From Armigeres subalbatus (taxonomy: Eukaryota > Arthropoda > Insecta > Diptera > Culicidae): a stretch of 64,000 bases of DNA. The notes under the pieces were generated by a model. It had not been told where the DNA came from, did no database searches, and saw only the letters and a list, made by a program, of their open reading frames with translations. Below, in pieces: positions 21,270 to 29,872 of this stretch. The stretch is from contig NC_085141.1 of the NCBI RefSeq assembly GCF_024139115.2, forward strand, positions 167,606,908 to 167,670,907, read 5' to 3'. A program made the position numbers and the translations under genes. Numbering within the stretch: the first letter of the stretch is position 1; every line of letters starts with the position of its first letter.

Positions 21270-22210
21270 ACTAGGAGAGGAGATCGGCCGGCTGAAAAAC
21301 AACAAAGCCCCTGGAGTTGACCAACTACCAGGAGAGCTGTTTAAACACGGTGGTGAGGCACTGGCCAGAGCGCTGCACTGGGTCATTACCAAGGTTTGGG
21401 AGGATGAGGTTCTGCCGCAGGAGTGGATGGAAGGTGTCGTGTGTCCCATCTACAAAACGGGCGATAAGCTGGATTGTAGCAACTACCGCGCAATCACATT
21501 GCTGAACGCCGCCTACAAGGTACTCTCCCAAATTTTATGCTGCCGACTAACTCCAATTGCAAGAGAGTTCGTGGGGCAGTACCGGGCGGGATTTATGGGT
21601 GAACGCTCTACCACAGTCCAGGTGTTCGCCATACGTCAGGTAGTGCAGACATACCGCGAATACAACGTGCCCACACATCATCGATTTATCGACTTCAAAG
21701 CCGCATATGATCCAATCGATCGAGACCAGCTATGGCAGCTAATGCACGAAAACGGATTTCCGGATAAACTGATACGGTTGATCAAGGTGACGATGGATCG
21801 GGTGATGTGCGTAGTTCGAATTTCAGGGGCATTCTCGAGTCCCTTCGAAACGCGTAGAGGGTTACGAGTTTTTATCGGTGGTGACGAAATCGAGGTGGTT
21901 GAAGAATTCGTGTACTTGGGCTCACTGGTGACCGCCGATAACGATACCAGTAGAGACGCATAGTGGCTGGAAATCGTACGTACTTTGGACTCCGCAAGAC
22001 GCTCCGATCGAATAGAGTTCGCCGCCGTACCAAACTGACTATCTACAAAACGCTTAAAAGACCGGTAGTTCTCTACGGACACGAGACCTGGACGATGCTC
22101 GTGGAGGACCAATGCGCACTGGGAGTTTTCGAAAGGAAAGTGTTGCGTACCATCCATGGTGGGGTGCAGATGGCGGAAGGTACGTGGAGGAGGCGAATGA
22201 ACCACGAGTT
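21270..22210 (+). pseudogene. Family A reverse transcriptase, copy 1, catalytic block deleted
   Basis: Frame 21270-21963 gives LKNNKAPGVDQLPGELFKHG, WEDEVLPQEWMEGVVCPIY, YRAITLLNAAYKVLSQIL, FIDFKAAYDPIDRDQLWQLM (block A) and FSSPFETRRGLR, then jumps to FIGGDEIEVVEEFVYLGS. Compared with 55505-55860 it lacks about 290 bp that should carry RQGDGLSC (block B) and the VADDIDIM (block C) catalytic site. After a stop at 21961 the C-terminal part continues in another frame (RTYFGLRKTLRSNRVRRRTK, LVEDQCALGVFERKVLRTI). No activity is possible. Confidence 0.85.
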
Positions 22211-22599
22211 GCATCAGCGGTTGTATGACATTTGCCAGAAAGTCATTTGCCAGAAGGCCTTTTGCCAGAATCAATTTGCCAGAATGGACCATTCCCCAGA
22301 AAGACGTTTGCCAGAATGCACCATTCCCCAGAATGCACCATTGCCCAGAATTGGTTGTCACATATTTGTCATGCGCGCGTTTGCCCAGTATGCGCAATAA
22401 TTCTTAACGCCATGAACTTCAGGCATAACTATGATCAGCGTTAAAAGAGAGGGTCATTTGGCGTAAGGGACATTTTTTATAATTTTGCTTTGTTATTGTT
22501 GTATAGTTGTTTTCTACTGAGGAATATACTTAGGTCGATAATAGAATTGAAAATACCTAATCTGTACATAAGACGTATCCATACATAAGCCGAGTATAG

Positions 22600-23345
22600 C
22601 AGCTTGCCCGGATTAAGGCAAAAATGGCGGATGTGATCTTTTCTTTCAAATAGGTGTTTGCCCGGATTAAGGCAATGGTGGGTGGGATCCCTTCTTTCAA
22701 AATAGGTACATTCCCGGATTAAGGTAATGGTAGATGTGACTCCTTCTTTAAAAATAGGTACTTGCCCGGATTAACGCAATGGTTGATGTAATTCCTTCAT
22801 TAAAAGTAGGCGCTTGTCCAAATTAAAGCAAAAGTGGATGTGATCCCTTCTTTGAAAATAAGCGTTTGTCAGAAATGGTGGATATGATCCATTTATTAAA
22901 AAAAAAGTTGCTTGCTCCGATTAAAGCAAGGATAGATGTTATCTTGGTGTCCTCCTTAGCCTAGCGATAAGATGCGCGACTATAAAACAAGACCATGCTG
23001 AGGGTGACTGGGTTCGATTCCCGGTGCCGGTCTAGGCAGTTTTCGGTTTGGAAATTGTTTGGACTTCCCTGGGCATAAAAGTATCATCGTGTTAGCCTCA
23101 TGATATACGAATGCAAAAATGGTAACTTGACTTAGAAACCTCACGGTGATTAACTGTGGAAGTACTAAATGAACACTAAGCAGCGAGGCGGCTATGTCCC
23201 AGTGGAGATGTAATGCCAATGAAGAAGATGTTATCCCTTCTTTAAACGTAGGTGGTTGCCCGTGTCCGTGTTTGAATATGTCAATTGTGGATATGATTCC
23301 TTCTTTAGAAATAGACATTTTGCCTAGACTTGTAGATATAACTTC
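22600..23345. repeat. About 60-bp tandem repeats (CCCGGATTAAGGCAATGG...CTTCTTT)
   Basis: Units of TTGCCCGGATTAAGGCAA, then ATGGTGGATGTGATCCCTTC and TTTAAAAATAGGT, repeat about six times from 22600 to 22940 and two or three more times after the Feilai copy (23236-23345). Feilai thus landed inside the array. Confidence 0.8.
22944..23227 (+). mobile_element. Feilai SINE, nearly full length
   Basis: tRNA-like head with box A TAGCCTAGCGATAAG and box B GGTTCGATTCC, body GGCATAAAAGTATCATCGTG and CTCATGATATACGAATGC, and 3' part CACTAAGCAGCGAGGCGGC, GTAATGCCAATGAAGAAG. ATGTTATC flanks it at 22936-22943 and 23228-23235 (up to AGATGTTATC), a target-site duplication. Feilai is a pol III-type SINE of Aedes mobilised by non-LTR enzymes. 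Confidence 0.9.
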
Positions 23346-23375
23346 TTCAATGAAAGCAAATGGCGTCTAGTATGA

Positions 23376-23674
23376 CCACAGATAACAGATATTGAGGCTG
23401 GCATCCGCCGCAACTGTTAATTCAAATGTATTTTAAATTGGGACCGCGTTTGGCAATCGATTAGAAATGGCGCAAGGATCATTTTTATTGAAAACGCAGC
23501 CCGAATGCAGCTGTCAAATACATTGGCTGCGTTCGACGGTTGTTAATCCGCTGCGTTCGTATGTACTGCCGCAATCAGTTGAGTAGATGGCAGTAGTGCG
23601 CCAACGTATATCAATTCAAAAGTTTACACAGGATTTTCGATAAAATTTGTTCTAGCCTAATCTGTTATCTGTGG
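23376..23674. mobile_element. 299-bp MITE with CCACAGATAACAGAT ends
   Basis: CCACAGATAACAGAT at the left and ATCTGTTATCTGTGG at the right are exact inverses. The flanks repeat TATGA, or ATG if A/T is counted in the ends. No coding content. It lies inside the foldback/hAT-like element. Confidence 0.75.
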
Positions 23675-24151
23675 TATGACTTAAAATGATATTATCCAAT
23701 TGTAGATATGATTTAATTTTGAAATGAAGTCTGCGTCTGGAATGAGACGAAGAAATATGATATCCATTCGTAAACAGTTTGTTTGGTATTAGACAAATAT
23801 GATTTTTTTTTGATAAATAGTATCCATCTTTCTGAAAATTGTCTAATATGTTAAATAATCCCTTTTATGAAAATTAGTTATCCCACAAATCCCTTTATTA
23901 TTAAATAATGCCAAATCCACCAAATAATGCAAAATCACCTTCTTTATATATATTTTTTCTATTCTTAAGCCATCAATAATAATTGGAATTTCCAGTTTTA
24001 CTATTTCTGGGGAATGGTACATTCTGGCAAATGGTCTATTCTGGGGAATGGCTTTCTGGCATATGGTCCATTCAGGCAAATGGGTTTCTGGCAAAAATCA
24101 TTCTGGCAAATAGATTCTGGCAAATGGTTTTCTGGCAAATGTCATACAATC

Positions 24152-24462
24152 GCATCAGCTGTTGGGAGAACCATCCATCGTTCGCACCGAGAAAATCGGA
24201 AGACTGCGGTGGGCCGGGCACGTAGCCAGAATGTCGAACAGTAATCCGGTGAAAATGGTTCTCAACAACTATCCGACGGGAACAAGAAGGCGAGGTGCAC
24301 AGCGGGCAAGGTGGATCGATCAGGTGGCGGACGATTTGCGGACCCTCCGCAGACTGCGTGATTGGCGAAGTGCAGCCATGGACCGAGCTGAATGGAGAAG
24401 ACTTTTATGTGCAGCACATGTCACTTCGGCCTTAGTCTGGTAATAAATAAATAACTTAGACG
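24152..24462 (+). pseudogene. Family A C-terminal segment, copy 1
   Basis: LLGEPSIVRTEKIGRLRWAG, HVARMSNSNPVKMVLNN, YPTGTRRRGAQRARWIDQV and MDRAEWRRLLCAAHVTSA continue the family A protein after the interruption. The RLRWAGHxARM motif is typical of the tail of such EN-RT proteins. The A-rich 3' tail follows. Confidence 0.8.
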
Positions 24463-25175
24463 TCGTAGCGCTAAGAACGAAAATCTGCTGGACAGGACAG
24501 AAAGTGTGGAAAAGCGGGCATCGAGCGGCTTTCTTCTATCAAAGCTGTGGCACCACCAACGTGCTGGGAACCGGCTTCATAGTGCTAGGAATCATGCGCC
24601 AACGCGTGATTGGGTGGCAGGCAGCCAATCAATGCAAGCATGTGCAAGCTGAGGATAAAAGGCCGATTCTTCAACTATAGCATCATCAATGTGCACAGCC
24701 CACACGAAGGGAGACCCGACGACGAGAAAGATGAGTTTTATGCACAGCTGGAGCAGACATACGATGGATGCCCACTGCGGGACATCAAAATCGTCATCGG
24801 TGACATGAATGGTCAGGTAGGAAGGGAGGAAATGTATAGACCAGTCATCGGACCGAATAGTCTGCATATCGTATCGAACGACAACGGCCAACGATACATA
24901 AATTTGCAACCTCCCGCGGAATGGTAGTCCGAAGCACTTTCTTCCCCGCACACATATCCACAAGGCCACATGGACATCACCTAATCAAGTAACGGAAAAC
25001 AAAATCGACCACGTTCTAATCGACGGTAAATTCTTATCCGACATCACGAACGTACGCACTTACCGCAGTGCGTATATTGAATCCGACCACTAACCCGTTG
25101 CAGTATGTCTGCGCTCAAAACTCTCGACGGTGTACAACACGCGTCGGAATCGTCCGCCGCAGCTAAACGAACGAC
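24463..25175 (+). pseudogene. Family A endonuclease, copy 2
   Basis: Frame 24610-24927 reads MCKLRIKGRFFNYSIINVHS, PHEGRPDDEKDEFYAQLEQT, DIKIVIGDMNGQVGREEMY, with GDMNGQVG as the endonuclease motif; later frames give KATWTSPNQVTENKIDHVL and a decayed TYRSAYIESDH, the SDH catalytic end, followed by TRRNRPPQLN-like text. Several frameshifts and stops, non-functional. Confidence 0.75.
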
Positions 25176-25179
25176 ATAT

Positions 25180-25370
25180 GGATTCCACGAACCGCTTACA
25201 TCGTGTGTTCGAATTTTCTCTTCAGTAGACGATCTCTTCGATTTTGGGGAAAATAGTAGATTGTTCATTGGTAGGGTAGAAAGGTCCGGAAGACTAAATT
25301 AGTTATCTAAGACATTCATGTAGACCGCTGTCAGATGAATTAAATAAATAATAATAATAATAAACATTGG
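25180..25370 (+). mobile_element. Short retroposon 3' end with (AATA)n tail
   Basis: Sequence foreign to family A that ends GAATTAAATAAATAATAATA + ATAATAA, the form of a 5'-truncated non-LTR insertion. Its family is not recognised and no clear duplication was seen. Confidence 0.45.
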
Positions 25371-25378
25371 GCGACTAC

Positions 25379-26249
25379 TAGAGTGGGGCGCAGTTGTATG
25401 GAAAAACGGAAACTTCGTCCGATCAAGTGAGATCAAGGTTTTTCTGAATCGTTTTGGGACTCCAATCAACTGTGCAAAATATGGACTCGATTGGTTGCGA
25501 CCTCGCATGCCGCATCGCGTTTTAAATTTACATGGAGATTAGTATGGGAAAACGTACTTTTTAACATTTTTGCTCTTAGCGGCTTCAACTTATCATAAAT
25601 CACGTGACTCAATACATTAGCATATAGCCTGGAAGATGCCGAAAGACTTTGCCGAAGAAGGTACGCAGCTGGAAGGTCTACAAAAAATGTTATTACGTTT
25701 CGAAAATTGATTGTTTGAACCATATGCAAGAAATTAATGTTTCTGCCAGCACTACCGACAACCTGTAATTGTCAGAGGGCAAAACCCATTTTCCTTCTAG
25801 TAGGAATTTTTACTTTGTGAAATTATTCCGAATATCTCCCATTAGCTCCAAAGTCCTATAAAATCAATCATTTTGAAATAACACTCAGTTAAATTATTGC
25901 TCCATGTAGTTCGGCAGTGCTGGCAGAAAAAATTATTTTTTGCATATGCTTTGAACACTCAATGTTCGATGCGTTATAACTTTTTTCGTGGACGTTCCAG
26001 CAAAGTGCCTTCTTCAGCAAAGTTTTTCGGCATCCTTTGGATAATACTTTAACGTAATGTGCCACTTGACTCTAGTAGTAGAAATGCAAAAATATACGTT
26101 CTCCCATACTAATTTCCATACAAACTTTAAACGCGATGCGGAAAACGAGGAAGCAACCAATCGGTCCCAAATTCTGCACAGTTGTTCAGGGCCCAGAATG
26201 GCTTCGAAAAACCATTGATTTGAAAAAATGACCATGACGCCCCACTCTA
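25379..26249. mobile_element. 871-bp non-autonomous hAT-like element
   Basis: GCGACTAC is repeated exactly at 25371-25378 and 26250-26257. Ends are TAGAGTGGGGCG and CGCCCCACTCTA, of the hAT T/CAGRG form. The two halves are imperfect inverse copies: CAACTGTGCAAAATATGGAC, GATTGGTTGCGACCTCG, CGCATCGCGTTTTAAA and TTAGTATGGGAAAACGTA on the left reappear complemented on the right. No transposase. Confidence 0.9.
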
Positions 26250-26257
26250 GCGACTAC

Positions 26258-27285
26258 AAGACGGTAGACTAGCCCAAGATTACGCGCAGCAGCTGGAAGT
26301 GGCACTCCCAACGGAAGAGCAGCAAGGCGCAGAGTCTCTTGAAGATGGCTGCCCCCGGATCATAGAAACGACTGGTATGACGGCGAATGTGAACAGTTGG
26401 TTGAGGAAAAGAATGCAGCATGGGCGAGACACACCTCACGAGGGCGAACGAGGCACGATACAAACGGGCGCGGAACAGTCAAAACTCGATTTTTCGGAGC
26501 AAAAAGCGCCTGCAGGAAGGTCGATACCGTGATCAGACGGAGCAACTGTACCGCGCTAATAACGCACGAAAGTTCTATGAGAAGTTGAACCGTTCACGTA
26601 AGGGTCTCGTGCAACAGCCCGATATGTGTAAGGACGTAAACGGGAACCTTCTTACAAACGAGCGTGAGGTGATCCAAAGGTGGCGTCAGCACTACCAAGA
26701 GCACCTGAATGGCGATGTGGCAGACAACGGTGGCGGTATGGTAATGAACCTAGGAGCACGCGCGCAGGACATGCGATTTCCGGCTCCGAATCTCCAGGAA
26801 ATCCAGGAGGAGATCGGCCGGCTGAAAACCAACAAAGCCTCTGGAGTTGACCAACTACCAGGAGAGCTGTTTAAACACGGTGGTGAGGCACTGGCTAGAG
26901 CGCTGCACTGGGTGATTACCAAGGTTTGGGGGAACGAGGCTCTGCCGCAGGACTGGATGGAAGGTGTCGTGTGTCTCATCTACAAAAAAAGGGCAATAAG
27001 CTGGATTATAGCAATTACCGCGCAATCACATTGCTGAGCGCCGCCTACAAGGTACTCTCCCAAATTTGCCGCCGACTAACACCAATTGCAAGACAGTTCG
27101 TGGGGCAGTACCAGGCGAAATTTATGGGTGAACACTCTACCACAGACCAGGTGTTCGCCGTACGCCAGGTATTGCAGAAATGCCGTGAATACAACGTGCC
27201 CACACATCATCTATTTATCGACTTCAAAGCCGCATATGATACAATCGATCGAGATCAGCTATTGCAGCGTTTAAAAATAGATTAA
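26258..27285 (+). pseudogene. Family A linker and RT 5' half, copy 2
   Basis: After the hAT the family A linker resumes with QLEVALPTEEQQGAESLEDG in one frame, VNSWLRKRM/ECEQLVEEKNAAW in others, then the clean 26420-27037 frame: QTEQLYRANNARKFYEKLNR, QRWRQHYQEHLNGDVADNG, EEIGRLKTNKASGVDQLPGEL, WGNEALPQDWMEGVVCLIY. A run of A near 26985 shifts the frame to KKGNKLDYSNYRAITLLSAA and FIDFKAAYDTIDRDQLLQ, where the copy ends before blocks B and C. Confidence 0.8.
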
Positions 27286-27408
27286 GGTTACTTACCTCTG
27301 GTCGAAGACGGGGATTCTGTCTTTTTATTTTTTTTATTTTTGAGAAAAAATGACCTACAGCATATGCATGCTGATGATTCTATTAGATGCACTAATATAT
27401 ATATAACT

Positions 27409-28290
27409 AGCTGTATGTACCCGGCCTTGCTCGGAGTTGCCAATTTGATTCGCAGTTTTTTTCACTATCGGAAAATGAATAAACCAATTGGTCAACAGGA
27501 GAATTGTATTTTCTTATTGATACTTCATCATTTGATTAAAAGAAGGCAGATTTCATTTGAAAACATTGACTGATATTGAAAAAGGGATCAAACCCAAATC
27601 CCAATGACCATTCCACCCCTTTGATATCTTCTCCTTAGGATAGAGAATGTGTGTACCAAATTTGGTTGAAATCGATACAGGGGTTCAGAAGTTAAACTGA
27701 ACTGCCCGTTTTCTGAACAATACCCCTTTCCCTCCCATTTGATCGTCTCCTCATAGTGAATATGTGTGCCAAATTTGGTTGAAATCGGTCCTGAGTGTTG
27801 GGAGTTACACTGAATTGCTCGTTTTCCAAAGACAACCCCCCTCCCCTATACCCACCCCTTTTTCCAGTGACTACCCACCCCCTTTGATATCTTTTCCTTA
27901 GGATAGAGAATGTGTGTACCAAATTTGGTTCGAATCGGTCCAGGGGTTCATAATATACTCTGAGTTGAACATTTTCTGAACAATGCCCCTCTCTCCAGAC
28001 CCCTCCCCCCATTCCAAAATTACCCTTCCATATGATCGTCTCCTCATAGTGAATATGTGTACAAAATTTGATTGAAATCGGTCCTGGGAGTTGAAAGTTA
28101 CGCAGAATTGTTCGTTTCTAAACAAAACCCCTCCCATCACCCCTCCCCCTTTCCCAAATGACCATCCCACCCCCTTTGTTAACTTTCCCTGAGGATAGAG
28201 AATGTGGGTACTAAATTTGGTTGAAATCGGCCAAGTGATTCAGAAGTAGTTAGCGAACATACATACATAGATTGGTTTTTATATAAATAG
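27409..28290 (-). mobile_element. Helitron-like non-autonomous repeat with internal about 150-bp tandem units
   Basis: On the minus strand it would start TCTATTTATATAAAAACC and end GAGCAAGGCCGGGTACAT + ACAGCTAG followed by T, the TC start, GC hairpin and CTAG|T end expected of Helitrons. The base before the start is not the expected A-T junction, so boundaries are soft. Inside, GTGTACCAAATTTGGTTGAA + ATCGGTCC-AGGG-GTT is repeated about five times with CCCCTCCCC-rich gaps. No Rep/helicase coding. Confidence 0.5.
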
Positions 28291-28517
28291 AAGAAGAAGA
28301 AAAAAGGAAGAAGAAGATAGCAGATAGATAACGGGACCTCAAAATAACATAACACGGAGACTATTTCGAGATGGTAAAGCTCGAAATGGGATTGAGTAAG
28401 CTGCCATGCTCTACCAAGTTGTCTGTAGATTGAAAACCATTAGGCTGATGAACTGTTTAGTCAAGAATCTATCAGCAGAATAGTGCTGGTGCATGTGAGA
28501 TCACCAGTTTGGTTATA
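28291..28517 (+). other. Intron sequence between repeats, nothing recognised
   Basis: Starts with a GAAGAAGAAAAAAGG microsatellite (28288-28330), then unique-looking sequence without coding signal. Confidence 0.4.
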
Positions 28518-28733
28518 GGGGAAATGCTCCGATCTCCATCTCACTGTACATATATCCATCTCATCGCTAAACAAAGAAATACGGCATCAAATTTGTCGCT
28601 TCTTTTTGTCAACATGCGTGCTCACTGCTGAAAAAAATCACAAAAATAATAAACAAACCAAATTCCTTACCATTGCTTTGTTTTTGATGGGATGGAAATA
28701 GGAGCTATGAGATGAAGTGGCGAACCGTTCCCC
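28518..28733. mobile_element. TA-flanked short MITE, ends GGGGAA(A/C)
   Basis: Left GGGGAAATGCTCCGATCTCC, right ...GAACCGTTCCCC; with CATCTC/GAGATG mirrored inside. TA at 28516-28517 and 28734-28735. 216 bp. Interior GTGCTCACTGCTG is shared with 12773-12945 and, less clearly, with 43191-43323. Confidence 0.75.
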
Positions 28734-28762
28734 TACATTCCCAGATTCGTGATATTAAAGAA

Positions 28763-29435
28763 ACAGGCTCAAACGAACAGGAACGATTGTGCAAACAACG
28801 GGGAAGTCATGTACAAGTCTATGATCTACGTGAACAACTTGACGGATCGTATAGCTAAAACTTTTAAGAATGATTTTCCCAACACTACATTGGCAATGAG
28901 GAACGAGTACACCATCAGAAGTTTGTTCACGCATACTAAAGATCGCATACCAGAACAGTCTCGTAGTAATGTGATCTACAGGATTCCTTGTGGAGACTGT
29001 GATGCGAGTTATGTTGGGCTAACAACCAATAGCCTAAAAACAAGGTTGAGTCATCACAAGAGCGATACAAGAAAACTAGACAAACTCATTGACAACATCG
29101 AATCACACAACAACGACGACAATTACAACAGCTATGAACTCGGCCGACTAAAAGAGAAAACTGCTCTTTTACTGCATTCGGCCGATTACAACCATCGTTT
29201 CGATTTCGATAGATCGGAGATAATGGACCACCATCGAAGATTCTCCGCTCTTCCCGTTCTGGAAATGTGTCATATTATCAACACTGACAAAACGGTAAAC
29301 AAACGAAGCGATTGCGACAGTTTAAGTACAACGTATGCAGGAATTTTACACACACTGAAAACAAGAAATAGAACAGATAACCGTAGAACACAAAACCAGA
29401 CAAACACCAACAATAATGATAATGACACTCAATAG
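28763..29435 (+). pseudogene. Penelope-like GIY-YIG endonuclease, C-terminal part
   Basis: Uninterrupted frame of about 220 codons after the duplication: YVNNLTDRIAKTFKNDF, then VIYRIPCGDCDASYVGLTTN, SLKTRLSHHKSD, KTALLLHSADYNHRFDF and SALPVLEMCHI, ending in an Asn/Thr-rich tail NRRTQNQTNTNNNDND. The NVIYxIPC-C--SYVGxTxxxLxxRxxxH pattern is the GIY-YIG nuclease with the CxxC zinc-finger-like insert found only in Penelope-like elements; it nicks target DNA before priming. The C-terminal E of LEMCHI matches the catalytic Glu position. The frame is intact, but without RT the copy is inactive; the open frame extends a few codons upstream into the duplicated target by chance. Confidence 0.88.
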
Positions 29436-29858
29436 ATAGAGACATCAAATTACACACATCATCTAGACACTCATGACATTTTTTTAAAATAGATAATTAC
29501 AAAATGACAGTTGAAAACGAATATTACTGACTATCAGCAGAGTAGTGAATAAGCACCCAGGTTTTTCATAAATTTAAGTCCCAATATTTTGTTAAATGTT
29601 AGTATTTGTCATTAATATGTTGCATTGTATAGTGATGAATGTTTAACTGTTAATTGTTTTAGGAAATTGACGATATTTGTTAATGTTTTTATGACAATCA
29701 GTGAGCTCAACAAACCAATCATAATTATTTGTAATCTGCCAATTTTTTTTAATAGAACCCTTGAAAAAGATGGAATAAACCATTGAAACGTCGGGCGTAG
29801 AAGAAATATGTCGTTTTAATAGCCAGTAAAGACTGAAAGCCAAAAAAAAAATGTATTA
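28763..29858 (+). mobile_element. 5'-truncated Penelope-like element with 14-bp duplication
   Basis: GTGATATTAAAGAA occurs exactly at 28749-28762 and 29859-29872, bracketing the insert. The insert carries the C-terminal GIY-YIG coding part of a Penelope-like element, then about 420 bp of 3' UTR with CCATTGAAACGTCGGGCG (a CGAAACGTCGG-like phrase common at ends of such elements) and a CCAAAAAAAAAATG tail. The RT is missing through 5' truncation. Confidence 0.85.
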
Positions 29859-29872
29859 GTGATATTAAAGAA

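Larger units (their letters stand above)
22219..24151. mobile_element. 1.93-kb foldback/hAT-like element with TTTGCCAGAA minisatellite ends
   Basis: GCATCAGC is repeated exactly at 22211-22218 and 24152-24159 (8-bp duplication inside family A). The ends are GGTTGTATGACATTTGCC and GGCAAATGTCATACAATC. Each end consists of several TTTGCCAGAA-type subrepeats, forward on the left (22228-22365) and inverted on the right (24005-24145). The interior holds an array of about 60-bp units, one Feilai SINE and one palindromic MITE. No transposase. Architecture recalls Drosophila FB elements; the duplication length fits hAT. Confidence 0.85.
21266..24462 (+). mobile_element. Family A non-LTR retrotransposon, copy 1 (5'-truncated, interrupted)
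   Basis: Begins inside the RT (EIGRLKNNKAPGVDQLPGEL), runs to the C-terminal RLRWAGHVARM region and ends with CACTTCGGCCTTAGTCTGG + AATAAATAAATAA at about 24462, the same 3' end as the copy finishing at 56446. It is opened at 22219-24151 by a foldback/hAT-like element. The clade of family A is not certain: an EN-RT element without visible RNase H. Confidence 0.85.
24463..27285 (+). mobile_element. Family A non-LTR retrotransposon, copy 2 (interrupted twice)
   Basis: Starts within the endonuclease (LDVVAL...ICWTGQKVWKSGHRA), immediately after the A-rich tail of copy 1, and stops abruptly in the RT at about 27280 (YDTIDRDQLLQ). A truncated retroposon 3' end (25180-25370) and a hAT (25379-26249) lie between EN and RT parts. 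Head-to-tail contact with copy 1. Confidence 0.8.

Noticed and set aside
22600..23345. CRISPR-like array (regular 60-bp repeats)
   Set aside because: Repeats are diverged, have no unique spacers, and the DNA is clearly insect.
28749..28762. Start of the Penelope-like ORF at GTG
   Set aside because: These 14 bases are the target-site duplication, so the apparent start is host sequence read in frame by chance.
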